Positions 1 to 7,760 of a stretch of DNA of 12,856 nt are shown here, piece by piece. This stretch comes from JAZUCT01 sp045639255 (GTDB lineage: Bacteria; Bacillota; Clostridia; Christensenellales; UBA1242), in NCBI GenBank assembly GCA_045639255.1, contig JAZUCT010000029.1, positions 1-12,856 of the forward strand, written 5' to 3'. The position numbers and the translations under genes were made by a program. Position 1 is the stretch's first letter. The number at the start of each line of letters is the position of its first letter. The notes under the pieces are model-generated. The model was not told where the DNA came from, searched no databases, and saw nothing but the letters and a program-made list of their open reading frames with translations.

Positions 1-1844
1 CCCCAGGTCACGTTGACTTCACAGTTGAAGTTTCACGTTCACTAAGGGTTCTTGATGGTGCCGTTGCTGTGTTCTGTGCGCGTGGTGCAGTTCAACCACA
101 ATCAGAAACAGTTTGGCGTCAAGCGAACGAAAACAAAGTTCCAAGAATTGCCTATGTTAATAAAATGGACAGAGATGGCGCTGATTTCTTTAATGTTTTA
201 AAAAGCATGAAAGAAAGATTAAAAGCAAATCCTGTTGCAATTCAAATTCCTATCGGTTCAGCAGATAACTTCACAGGTATTATCGACCTTGTTGAAATGA
301 AAGCTGAAATTTATAAAGACGATCTAGGAAAAGATTTTGAAAAAACTGAAATTCCTGCTGAATATAAAGCAAAAGCAGAAGAATATCACAATATGTTAGT
401 TGAAGCAGTTGCTGAAACTGACGATGCATTGCTTGAAAAATATTTTGCTGGCGAAGAACTTACTGTTGAAGAACTTCGTGCTGGCATAAGAAAAGCAACC
501 CTTGAACTTAAAATGAACCCAGTTTGCTGTGGCTCATCGTTCAAAAACAAAGGTGTTCAATTCCTTCTTGATGCAATTGTTGATTATCTTCCAAGTCCGG
601 TTGATATCGATGCAGTTAAAGGTATTGAAATTGATAAAGATGGAAACGAAGTTCCTGCTGAAAGAAAAACTTCCGACTCTGAACCATTTGCTGGCCTTGC
701 ATTCAAAATTGCAACCGACCCATTTGTTGGAAGATTGGCTTTCTTCCGTGTATATTCAGGAACACTTACATCAGGAAGTTATGTTCTTAACTCAACAAAA
801 GATCAAAAAGAACGCGTTGCAAGAATTCTTCAAATGCACGCTAACGAAAGAAAAGATATCGACGATGTTTGCGCAGGTGATATTGCTGCAATCGTTGGTT
901 TAAAAAACACCACAACTGGTGACACACTTTGTGATCCAGCACACCCAATTATTCTTGAAAAAATGGTTTTCCCTGAACCAGTTATTGAAGTTGCAATTGA
1001 ACCTACAACTAAACAAATGCAAGAAAAAATGGTGCTTGCTTTAATTAAGCTTGCTGAAGAAGATCCAACTTTCAAAACTTACACTAACCAAGAAACTGGC
1101 CAAACAATTATTGCTGGTATGGGTGAACTTCACCTTGAAATTATTGTTGACCGTTTAAAACGCGAATTCAAAGTTGAAGCTAATGTTGGTAAACCACAAG
1201 TTTCTTACCGTGAAACACTTAAACGCCCAGTTAAAGTTCAAGGTAAATATATTCGTCAATCAGGTGGTAAAGGTCAATATGGTGATGTAGTTATTGAATT
1301 TGAACCTCTTGAACCAGGTTCAGGCTATGAATTCGTTGATAAAATTGTTGGTGGTGTTATTCCAAAAGAATATATTCAACCAATTAACAACGGAATTGAA
1401 GAAGCAAGAAAATCAGGTGTTCTTGCTGGCTACGAAACTGTTGACTTCCGCGCAACACTTGTGTTCGGTTCATATCATGAAGTCGATTCAAGTGAAATGG
1501 CGTTCAAAATTGCTGCATCAATGGCATTTAAAGATGCTATGAAACAAGGCGATGCATGCCTTCTTGAACCAATCATGAAAGTTCATGTTGAAACCCCAGA
1601 CGATTATCTTGGCGGAGTTATGGGTGGAATCACTTCACGCCGTGGTATGCTTCTAGGAACTGAATCAAGATATGGTGTTCAAGTTATTGAAGCAGAAGTT
1701 CCACTTTCAGAAATGTTTGGTTATGCAACTGATCTAAGAAGTGCAACCCAAGGCCGTGGAACATTCACTATGGAACCTCTTAAATATACAGAAGTTCCAA
1801 GAAGTATTGCCGAAAAAGTTATGGGCGAAAGAGCAAAGAAATAA
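1..1844 (+). CDS. fusA: Elongation factor G, 3' part (5' end cut by window edge)
   Basis: EF-G is the GTPase that moves tRNAs and mRNA through the ribosome and, with RRF, recycles it; it is cytosolic. The reading frame is open from base 3, so the gene enters from the left. 613 residues are visible out of the usual roughly 690, so about 80 N-terminal residues (P-loop, switch I) lie outside. The fragment opens with PGHVDF, the G3 box; the family signature GAVQPQSETVWRQA follows, then NKMDR (fragment residues about 53-57), the G4 box. Domains II to V follow, with typical stretches such as GMGELHLEI and the late GGVMGGITSRRG. The V at base 69 (GTG) is internal, not a start. tuf lies 83 bases downstream, as in the conserved str operon (rpsL-rpsG-fusA-tuf). 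No frameshift or missing motif was seen. Confidence 0.98.
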   Translation, partial: PGHVDFTVEVSRSLRVLDGAVAVFCARGAVQPQSETVWRQANENKVPRIAYVNKMDRDGADFFNVLKSMKERLKANPVAIQIPIGSADNFTGIIDLVEMKAEIYKDDLGKDFEKTEIPAEYKAKAEEYHNMLVEAVAETDDALLEKYFAGEELTVEELRAGIRKATLELKMNPVCCGSSFKNKGVQFLLDAIVDYLPSPVDIDAVKGIEIDKDGNEVPAERKTSDSEPFAGLAFKIATDPFVGRLAFFRVYSGTLTSGSYVLNSTKDQKERVARILQMHANERKDIDDVCAGDIAAIVGLKNTTTGDTLCDPAHPIILEKMVFPEPVIEVAIEPTTKQMQEKMVLALIKLAEEDPTFKTYTNQETGQTIIAGMGELHLEIIVDRLKREFKVEANVGKPQVSYRETLKRPVKVQGKYIRQSGGKGQYGDVVIEFEPLEPGSGYEFVDKIVGGVIPKEYIQPINNGIEEARKSGVLAGYETVDFRATLVFGSYHEVDSSEMAFKIAASMAFKDAMKQGDACLLEPIMKVHVETPDDYLGGVMGGITSRRGMLLGTESRYGVQVIEAEVPLSEMFGYATDLRSATQGRGTFTMEPLKYTEVPRSIAEKVMGERAKK

Positions 1845-1865
1845 TAAAAAACAATGCTTATTTGC

Positions 1866-1894
1866 TTGCTAAACGGCATAAAAAATGTTAAAAT
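1866..1894 (+). promoter_or_regulatory. Candidate sigma-A promoter of tuf
   Basis: TTGCTA at 1866-1871, a 17-base spacer, then TAAAAT at 1889-1894 preceded by TG (TGTTAAAAT, extended -10). Transcription would start near 1901, giving a leader of about 27 bases that holds the AAGGAG ribosome binding site at 1911-1916. It would let tuf be expressed above the rest of the str operon. Based on sequence match only. Confidence 0.55.
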
Positions 1895-1927
1895 AAAAAT
1901 ATAAAAATTCAAGGAGATATTATTAAA

Positions 1928-3130
1928 ATGGCTAAAGCTAAATTTGAAAGAACTAAACCTCACGTTAACATTGGCACAATCGGCCACGTTGACCATGGTA
2001 AAACAACTCTAACCGCTGCTATCACTTCAACTCTAGCACTTGCTGGTAACGCTCAAGCAAAAGCATACGATCAAATCGATGCTGCTCCAGAAGAAAAAGC
2101 ACGTGGTATCACAATTAACACTGCACACGTTGAATACGAAACTGCAACTCGTCACTATGCACACGTTGACTGCCCAGGACACGCTGACTATGTTAAAAAC
2201 ATGATCACTGGTGCTGCTCAAATGGACGGTGCAATCCTTGTTGTTGCTGCAACAGACGGTGCAATGCCTCAAACAAAAGAACACATCCTTCTTGCTCGTC
2301 AAGTTGGTGTTCCATCAATCGTTGTATTCCTAAACAAATGCGATCAAGTTGATGATGAAGAAATGCTTGAACTTGTTGAAATGGAAATCCGTGAACTTCT
2401 TAACGAATATGGTTTCCCTGGCGACGATACTCCAGTTATTAAAGGTTCAGCTTTAATGGCTCTTCAAGCTGCTCAAGCTGGCGATGCTTCAGCTGCTGCT
2501 GGTAACTGCATCAGAGAACTTATGGACGCAGTTGATTCATTCATTCCAGAACCAAAACGTGATGTAGATCATCCATTCCTAATGCCAGTTGAAGATGTTT
2601 TCACAATCACTGGTCGTGGAACAGTTGCTACTGGTAGAGTAGAACGTGGTGTTGTTAAAGTTGGTGACACTGTTGAAATCGTTGGTATGGGAGAAAAACG
2701 TTCAGTTGTTGTAACTGGTGTTGAAATGTTCAGAAAACTTCTTGACCAAGCTCAAGCTGGTGATAACGTTGGTCTTCTTCTACGTGGTGTAGACAGAAAA
2801 GATATCGAACGTGGTCAAGTTCTATCTAAACCAGGTTCAATCACACCTCACACAGAATTCACTTCACAAGTTTACGTTCTTAAAAAAGAAGAAGGTGGTC
2901 GTCATACTCCATTCTTCAATGGTTACAGACCTCAATTCTATTTCAGAACAACAGACGTTACTGGAACAATCAAACTTCAAGATGGCGTAGAAATGGTTAT
3001 GCCTGGTGATAACGTAACTATGGATATCACCCTAATCACTCCAATTGCAATCGAAGAAGGTTTAAGATTCGCTATCCGTGAAGGCGGAAGAACAGTTGGT
3101 TCAGGTGTTGTTTCTAAAATTATTAAATAG
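1928..3130 (+). CDS. tuf: Elongation factor Tu
   Basis: EF-Tu carries aminoacyl-tRNA to the ribosomal A site as a GTP complex. The 400-residue length is normal. All GTPase motifs are present: GHVDHGKT (19-26), RGITI (59-63), DCPGH (81-85), NKCD (136-139) and SAL (174-176). Domains II and III follow, with the ending typical of the family (EGLRFAIREGGRTVGSGVV). The start is set by AAGGAG at 1911-1916, 11 bases before the ATG, and by the family N-terminus MAKAKFERTKPHVNIGT. It follows fusA by 83 bases, has its own promoter candidate, and ends in TAG just ahead of a strong terminator. Codon use looks more selective than in the hypothetical genes downstream, as expected for a highly expressed gene (impression, not computed). 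Confidence 0.99.
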   Translation: MAKAKFERTKPHVNIGTIGHVDHGKTTLTAAITSTLALAGNAQAKAYDQIDAAPEEKARGITINTAHVEYETATRHYAHVDCPGHADYVKNMITGAAQMDGAILVVAATDGAMPQTKEHILLARQVGVPSIVVFLNKCDQVDDEEMLELVEMEIRELLNEYGFPGDDTPVIKGSALMALQAAQAGDASAAAGNCIRELMDAVDSFIPEPKRDVDHPFLMPVEDVFTITGRGTVATGRVERGVVKVGDTVEIVGMGEKRSVVVTGVEMFRKLLDQAQAGDNVGLLLRGVDRKDIERGQVLSKPGSITPHTEFTSQVYVLKKEEGGRHTPFFNGYRPQFYFRTTDVTGTIKLQDGVEMVMPGDNVTMDITLITPIAIEEGLRFAIREGGRTVGSGVVSKIIK

Positions 3131-3148
3131 TTTTTAAAAAACACATAT

Positions 3149-3180
3149 AAAAAAAGCACAAACGCCCTGTGCTTTTTTTT
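3149..3180 (+). terminator. Rho-independent terminator of tuf
   Basis: GCACA (3156-3160) pairs with TGTGC (3168-3172) across a 7-base loop; the preceding A-run extends the stem against the following T-run (TTTTTTTT, 3173-3180). It closes the str operon 18 bases after the tuf stop. Confidence 0.85.
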
Positions 3181-3209
3181 GTTATAAAAAATAAATTTTT
3201 TATTAATTA

Positions 3210-3239
3210 TAGACTTATTTATTTGCTTTATGTTATAAT
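3210..3239 (+). promoter_or_regulatory. Candidate sigma-A promoter of the 641-residue protein gene
   Basis: A perfect extended -10, TGTTATAAT (3231-3239), lies 18 bases after a weak -35, TAGACT (3210-3215, 4 of 6). Transcription would start near 3246 and leave a short leader holding GAGG at 3255-3258. It lies between the tuf terminator and the next gene, as expected for a new transcription unit. Confidence 0.6.
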
Positions 3240-3263
3240 ACCTAAAAGATAACCGAGGTGTTT

Positions 3264-5189
3264 ATGGAACAATACATTCGAAAAGATTGTGAAGCCGGAT
3301 TTCTTAATGATTTTAAAGAAATTCAATATTATAAAGCAACCCAAAGAACTGAAATAATTTCAAACTTTATGCTTGGCGATTTCAATTCAAAAGGTGAATA
3401 TATAATCGATGAAACAATAATCGATGAACTTATAAAAATGCCAAAGAATGTTATTAACACATTTCACGATATAATTTTTTGTGAATCTATTGTTGTAACC
3501 GAATTTGCTGAACAAGAAAAATTTATGGTAAAAACCATTTCTGACGAAAACAATTCAAAAATAAAAATTTCAACACTTGAAGTTATGGAAAGTGTTGTTA
3601 AAGCAGAAGGTTGCATTGTTAACACTTTAACCACACCAATTGCACAATTTGTTGATATCGATGGTGAACAATATTATGAAAAAATGTTCCATGCCTTTAA
3701 TATTTACGATGCTAACGATTTTCAACAAGAAGAATTGGATAAATTTGCAAGGGGGCATGTAAGTTTAAGGCGCAAATATGTTGTTGCACTTAACCACTTA
3801 TGCCAATCTAAAATTCTTGAAGCAAATAAGTTTGCATATGTTAAAAAAATTGAAATTTTGAAAAAAAGCGGAAAAATTGGCGAAGTTGCACTTAAAAGTT
3901 TTGAAGAAAGGTTAAACAAAAACCCTATAATTGCAACACAAAAGAATTATAAAGCACTTAATGAACTTTTAGATGCAGTTGTTGAAGTGCACAAAGAAAA
4001 ACTTGAACCAGTTATGCCACAAATTAAAGAAGTTGGTGTGCAATATGCCGAAAAAGTTGAAAACTCTGAAAAGTTTGCAAATCAAAATCTTGTAAACTTA
4101 CAAAAAACAGAATCTGGCAAAATTGCAATAAAAACACAACAAGCACTTGTTAACAAAAATGTTGTTGCAAGCAAACAAGGTGTAAAAAGTTTTGTAACAG
4201 ACGAAGCAGTTAATGCAAAATATCGTCAAACTCATGCAGAACAACCAATGGTTAAAGAAGTTGAAAATAACCACGAGCATAAAAAAGAAAAATTCAACTT
4301 ATTTAAAGCATTTGTTGGCTCAGTGATACCTGAAAACAATAAGAAAGAACAAAAAGCAGATAAAAAGATTGAAAGCAAACAAAAATCTGAAAAAACACAA
4401 TCTGCAAAAAAAGAAAACAGGCAAGAAAACAAAAAGGAAAACATTAAAGAAAGCAAGGAAGCAAAACCAGTTTCAAACAAATCAGAAAATGTTAAAGAAG
4501 ATAAACTTGCTCCAACTTATATCGATAAGCCAGAACAAATTGTTTCTTCAAACAGCAAAAAATCTTCAAATTTAACTGTTGAAAAGCAAGAAAACACACC
4601 AAAAGAAAACAGTTCAAAGGAAAATCAAGAAACACCAATTTATGCTTTTTCAACAACTGAAAGTATAAAAAATGTTTTTGAAGAACCAAAAAAGAATAAA
4701 GCCAATAAAACTGAAAAAGTTATTTCAGATAAACACAATTCTAAAAATGAACAAACAGAACTTTCAGCAAATTCAGAAGAAGTTAATTTTGAAACACCTT
4801 TAACAAAAGAAACTGAACAACAACATAAAGAAGAAAACAAGGAACAAATAACCGAAATACACAGTTCAAATATTGGCAAAAAGAATGCAAAGGATTATTT
4901 GTTTAGTGAAATTGATATTTCCGAAAAATCTGGCGAAAAGAACCAAAAAAACAATGCGGAACTTAAAGAAAATGTTAACATTATTGAAAATCTGTTGAAA
5001 AAAGAAAATGAAGAATCAATTCAGCATTTAATTGATAATGAAGAAAATTTAAGGAAACAAAAAAATTTGGATTTGGTTCAAGGGCTTTTAACAAAAGAAG
5101 AAAATTCAAATCTTGTTCAAAATTTGCTTAATAAAGAAACATCAAACATAAAAAATAAATCAAAAGAAAAAGAACTAGGAGAATACTAA
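3264..5189 (+). CDS. Hypothetical protein with long charged linker and repeated C-terminal motif
   Basis: I do not recognise this 641-residue protein. Start: the ATG at 3264 is preferred over the in-frame GTG at 3258, because that GTG is part of the GAGGTG ribosome binding site. There is no signal peptide or membrane segment, so it is probably cytosolic. Residues 1-150 look like an ordered mixed alpha/beta region; 155-330 are mostly helical. Residues about 335-570 are a low-complexity tract dominated by K, E, N, Q and S, probably disordered. The tail (573-625) holds a short motif four times: IIENLLKKE (573), a looser SIQHLIDNE (585), LVQGLLTKE (604) and LVQNLLNKE (617). This suggests repeated amphipathic helices used as docking sites (inference). 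The zinc-ribbon membrane protein starts 2 bases after the stop, so the two are probably co-transcribed. Confidence 0.85.
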   Translation: MEQYIRKDCEAGFLNDFKEIQYYKATQRTEIISNFMLGDFNSKGEYIIDETIIDELIKMPKNVINTFHDIIFCESIVVTEFAEQEKFMVKTISDENNSKIKISTLEVMESVVKAEGCIVNTLTTPIAQFVDIDGEQYYEKMFHAFNIYDANDFQQEELDKFARGHVSLRRKYVVALNHLCQSKILEANKFAYVKKIEILKKSGKIGEVALKSFEERLNKNPIIATQKNYKALNELLDAVVEVHKEKLEPVMPQIKEVGVQYAEKVENSEKFANQNLVNLQKTESGKIAIKTQQALVNKNVVASKQGVKSFVTDEAVNAKYRQTHAEQPMVKEVENNHEHKKEKFNLFKAFVGSVIPENNKKEQKADKKIESKQKSEKTQSAKKENRQENKKENIKESKEAKPVSNKSENVKEDKLAPTYIDKPEQIVSSNSKKSSNLTVEKQENTPKENSSKENQETPIYAFSTTESIKNVFEEPKKNKANKTEKVISDKHNSKNEQTELSANSEEVNFETPLTKETEQQHKEENKEQITEIHSSNIGKKNAKDYLFSEIDISEKSGEKNQKNNAELKENVNIIENLLKKENEESIQHLIDNEENLRKQKNLDLVQGLLTKEENSNLVQNLLNKETSNIKNKSKEKELGEY

Positions 5190-5191
5190 AT

Positions 5192-5530
5192 ATGAAATGT
5201 TTAAAATGTGGAAAAGAATGTAATGATGATATGAACTTTTGCCCATATTGTGGTTCAAATTTTAAAGGCGAAACACAAGAAGTAACACAAGTTGTTATGG
5301 TTAAAAATAATCACGAAGAACTTTATACTGCTTTATCGCAACTTGCCATGTATTTTGGTGCTGGAATGGCATTGGTTAGTGTTTTTCTTGCATTTAAAGG
5401 ATTTGGATTATTTGCATCAAGGCAAATTAACCTTGCAACAGTTTGGATAACATTTGGAGTTTCTGTTGCAATTTCAGTGGCAGGTGCATTATTATATTTC
5501 TTAAAATTTAATAAACAAAAAAAGAAATAA
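5192..5530 (+). CDS. Zinc-ribbon membrane protein (hypothetical)
   Basis: A 112-residue protein with an N-terminal zinc ribbon: Cys3-x2-Cys6 and Cys17-x2-Cys20 (CPYCG), with an extra Cys10. This is the common short zinc-ribbon of bacterial membrane proteins. Two hydrophobic segments follow, at about 51-74 and 83-105, ending in a basic tail (KFNKQKKK), so both ends are predicted to be cytoplasmic. The ATG is preceded by AGGAG (5177-5181), 10 bases upstream, inside the end of the preceding gene. Only 2 bases separate the genes, so translation is probably coupled and the pair may act together: a membrane-bound zinc-ribbon and a soluble partner with docking motifs (inference). No enzymatic motif is visible; the substrate or role is unknown. 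Confidence 0.85.
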   Translation: MKCLKCGKECNDDMNFCPYCGSNFKGETQEVTQVVMVKNNHEELYTALSQLAMYFGAGMALVSVFLAFKGFGLFASRQINLATVWITFGVSVAISVAGALLYFLKFNKQKKK

Positions 5531-5540
5531 TATATATCAC

Positions 5541-5569
5541 TTGACATTTTCATTAAGTTTATATATAAT
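5541..5569 (+). promoter_or_regulatory. Consensus sigma-A promoter of rpmE
   Basis: TTGACA (5541-5546), an exact 17-base spacer, TATAAT (5564-5569): a perfect match to the sigma-A consensus. Transcription would start near 5576. It is the strongest promoter in the window by sequence, fitting a ribosomal protein gene. Confidence 0.9.
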
Positions 5570-5611
5570 ATTTTAGATTTATTGAAAGAAAAATTCGGTG
5601 AGGTGAAAACA

Positions 5612-5815
5612 ATGAAAAAAGATATACATCCTAATTACCATAATGTAACAATTCAATGTGCATGCGGTAACAGTTTTGAATCTAAATCCACTGCTAATGG
5701 CGATGTTGTTAAAGTTGAACTTTGCAACAAATGTCATCCGTTCTACACAGGCAAACAAAAAATCGTTGATGCAAGCGGAAGGGTGGACCTATTCAAGAAA
5801 AAATTTGGAATTTAA
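5612..5815 (+). CDS. rpmE: 50S ribosomal protein L31, zinc-binding type
   Basis: L31 is a small large-subunit protein that bridges to the 30S subunit. The 67-residue product shows the family pattern MKKDIHPNYH and the four zinc ligands of the C+ type: Cys16, Cys18, Cys38 and Cys41 (CNKCHPFYTG). It ends normally in DLFKKKFG-. Start: the ATG at 5612 has GAGGTG at 5600-5605, 6 bases upstream, and gives the usual N-terminus; an upstream in-frame TTG at 5582 is rejected. In Bacillus the zinc-type L31 is replaced by a Cys-free paralogue under zinc limitation; no such paralogue or Zur box is visible here. A palindromic terminator follows at once, then prmC and prfA. Confidence 0.98.
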   Translation: MKKDIHPNYHNVTIQCACGNSFESKSTANGDVVKVELCNKCHPFYTGKQKIVDASGRVDLFKKKFGI

Positions 5816-5823
5816 TTTTTAAT

Positions 5824-5850
5824 AAAGGTGTTAAATTTAACACCTTTTTT
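5824..5850 (+). terminator. Palindromic terminator or attenuator between rpmE and prmC
   Basis: AAAGGTGTTAAA (5824-5835) is followed directly by its exact reverse complement TTTAACACCTTT (5836-5847) and more T residues to 5850. As RNA this gives a hairpin of about 9-10 pairs with an A/U loop and a U-tract. No promoter is evident between it and prmC (start 5864), so it probably stops only part of the transcripts and lowers prmC-prfA expression relative to rpmE (inference). Confidence 0.75.
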
Positions 5851-5863
5851 ATTGGAAGAAGAT

Positions 5864-6661
5864 ATGAATTTTAATGAAATTTGCAAAATGTATGAATATT
5901 TGAACACATATGATATTGTTGTTAACTTATCATATATTTTTGATATCACACAAACACAAGCAAGGCTTAAAAAATATTCACCAAAAGAAGTTAAAAAAAT
6001 AAACAAAGTTTTCAAACAATTAAAACAAGGCAAACCAATTCAATATGTGGTTAAAAATGCATATTTCTTTTCACGAAATTTTTTCGTTAAAAGTGGTGTT
6101 TTAATTCCAAGGTTCGACACTGAATTTTTGGTTAATCAAGCATATAAACTTATTTGCGAAAACAATTTATCTTCTTGCCTTGATATGTGTTGTGGGTCAG
6201 GCATTATTGGCATAACATTAAACCTTGAATCAAAAGTTAACACAACTTGTGCCGATATTTCTTTAAAAGCATTAAAAGTTGCAAAAAAGAATGCAAAAAA
6301 ACACAAAGCAAAAGTTAAATTTGTTAAATCAAACTTATTTAAAAACATTAAACAAAAATTTGATATCATTGTTTCAAATCCGCCATATATTCCATCAAGT
6401 GAAATTGAAAAGTTAGATGATGTTGTTAAAAATTATGAACCACATTTGGCACTTGATGGAAGTGATGATGGTTTAAAATTTTATAGGCAAATAATTGAAG
6501 ATTCTTCAAAATTTTTAAATAAAAATGGTTGGTTATGCTTTGAAGTAGGCGTAAACCAAGCACAAGATGTTAAAGAACTGTTGAAAAACAAGTTCAAAAA
6601 TGTTAAAATAGTTAAAGATTATAATAATATTGAAAGAGTGGTTATAGGAAAATTATGTTAA
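5864..6661 (+). CDS. prmC: Release factor glutamine methyltransferase
   Basis: PrmC (HemK) uses S-adenosylmethionine to methylate the glutamine of the GGQ motif in peptide release factors, raising termination efficiency. The 265-residue product has the PrmC layout: a helical N-terminal substrate-binding domain (about 1-75), the VLIPRFDTEFLV segment (79-90; the family usually has IPRPDTE, so P is F here), the SAM-binding motif LDMCCGSGIIGI (106-117) and the catalytic NPPYIPSSE (172-180). EPHLALDGSDDGL and FEVG also fit. Start: the ATG at 5864 has GGAAGA upstream; an in-frame upstream start at 5828 would lie in the terminator hairpin and is rejected. The 3' end overlaps the start of prfA by 7 bases, so the methyltransferase is coupled to its own substrate's gene. 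Confidence 0.96.
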   Translation: MNFNEICKMYEYLNTYDIVVNLSYIFDITQTQARLKKYSPKEVKKINKVFKQLKQGKPIQYVVKNAYFFSRNFFVKSGVLIPRFDTEFLVNQAYKLICENNLSSCLDMCCGSGIIGITLNLESKVNTTCADISLKALKVAKKNAKKHKAKVKFVKSNLFKNIKQKFDIIVSNPPYIPSSEIEKLDDVVKNYEPHLALDGSDDGLKFYRQIIEDSSKFLNKNGWLCFEVGVNQAQDVKELLKNKFKNVKIVKDYNNIERVVIGKLC

Positions 6662-7725
6662 ACAAATTAAAAGCAATAAAAGATAAATATGTTGAACTTG
6701 GTGCCGAAGTTGTTAAGCCAGAAGTTATTGCCGACAGCAAAACTTACACAAAACTTATTAAGGAATATAATAATTGTGAACCGTTAGCAAATGCTTACGA
6801 TGAAATGCTTAAACTAACAACCGAACACAGCGATATTACAGCATTAATTGAAGCAGAAGAAGATGTTGAAATGCGTTTGTTTTATAAAGAAGAATTGTTT
6901 GAAAATGAACAACGCCAAAAAGCACTTAACGAAGAAGTTAAAATAATGCTTTTGCCAAAAGATGAAAACGATGAAAAGAATGTTATAATTGAAATTCGTG
7001 GTGGCGCTGGTGGAGATGAAGCAAGTTTGTTTGCACTTGAAATTATGCGCATGTATCAAAAGTATGCCGACAGAAACAATTGGAAAGTGGAAATAATGGA
7101 TTTTTCAGAAACCGAAGCAGGTGGTTGCAAAGGTGCAGAGTTTTTAATTAAAGGCAAAGGCGCATATGCAAAACTTAAATTCGAAAGTGGTGTTCACAGG
7201 GTTCAACGAGTTCCCGAAACAGAAAGTCAGGGCAGGGTTCACACTTCAACAATAACAGTTGCAGTGTTGCCTGAAATGGAAGATGTGGACATTGAAATTA
7301 ACGATTCTGATTTGAAAATTGATACTTATAGGTCAGGCGGAGCAGGTGGACAAAATGTTAACAAAACCGAATCTGCAATTCGCATAACTCACTTGCCATC
7401 AGGTCTTGTTGTAACTTGCCAAGATGAACGCAGTCAGTTAAAAAACAAAGATAAAGCAATGAAAACCCTAAAATCAAAACTTTATGCAATGGAACAAGAA
7501 AAAATTGATAAAGAATATGCTCAAAACCGAAAAATTCAAGTTGGAACTGGCGACAGAAGTGAAAGAATAAGAACCTATAACTTCCCACAAGGCAGAATAA
7601 GTGATCACAGAATTAACTATACTGCATATAACTTAACAGATGTTATGGAAGGCGATCTTGATACCTTAATTCAAGAACTTATTATGGCCGACCAACGAAA
7701 TAAACTTGCAAATGCAGAAATTTAA
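6655..7725 (+). CDS. prfA: Peptide chain release factor 1
   Basis: RF1 recognises UAA and UAG in the ribosomal A site and triggers hydrolysis of the peptidyl-tRNA. Length (356 residues) is normal. The anticodon-like PxT motif reads PET (187-189, in RVQRVPETESQGR), which marks it as RF1 rather than RF2 (SPF). The catalytic GGQ is at 231-233 in SGGAGGQNVNKTESA; Gln233 is the residue PrmC methylates. GGAGGDEASLF (116-126) and the C-terminal QGRISDHRINYT are also typical. The ATG overlaps the prmC end by 7 bases; AGGAAA just upstream serves as ribosome binding site. The order prmC-prfA is the reverse of the E. coli and Bacillus order, but common in Clostridia (from memory). A strong terminator follows directly. 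Confidence 0.98.
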   Translation: MLNKLKAIKDKYVELGAEVVKPEVIADSKTYTKLIKEYNNCEPLANAYDEMLKLTTEHSDITALIEAEEDVEMRLFYKEELFENEQRQKALNEEVKIMLLPKDENDEKNVIIEIRGGAGGDEASLFALEIMRMYQKYADRNNWKVEIMDFSETEAGGCKGAEFLIKGKGAYAKLKFESGVHRVQRVPETESQGRVHTSTITVAVLPEMEDVDIEINDSDLKIDTYRSGGAGGQNVNKTESAIRITHLPSGLVVTCQDERSQLKNKDKAMKTLKSKLYAMEQEKIDKEYAQNRKIQVGTGDRSERIRTYNFPQGRISDHRINYTAYNLTDVMEGDLDTLIQELIMADQRNKLANAEI

Positions 7726-7754
7726 AAAAAGAACAAAATTTTGTTCTTTTTTTT
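7724..7754. terminator. Bidirectional terminator between prfA and the Cys-rich gene
   Basis: GAACAAAA (7731-7738) is followed by its exact complement TTTTGTTC (7739-7746), flanked by seven A residues (7724-7730) and eight T residues (7747-7754). The U-run exists on both strands, so it can end prfA and the convergent minus-strand gene that stops at 7761. It starts inside the prfA stop codon. Confidence 0.85.
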
Positions 7755-7760
7755 GTTGCC

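Noticed and set aside
3258..3263. GTG start giving two extra residues to the 641-residue protein
   Set aside because: The GTG is part of the GAGGTG ribosome binding site for the ATG at 3264.
4232..4879. Several minus-strand frames inside the 641-residue gene
   Set aside because: They are F/L/C/S-rich antisense translations of the K/E/N-rich tract, without ribosome binding sites.
5828..5863. Longer N-terminus for PrmC
   Set aside because: The start would lie inside the rpmE terminator hairpin and lacks a ribosome binding site; the ATG at 5864 has GGAAGA and a normal N-terminus.
187..7250. RF1 PET in place of PAT as an unusual stop-recognition motif
   Set aside because: The relevant residues are at 7213-7221. 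PET is a normal RF1 form in Bacillota as far as I recall, so it is not evidence of altered stop recognition.
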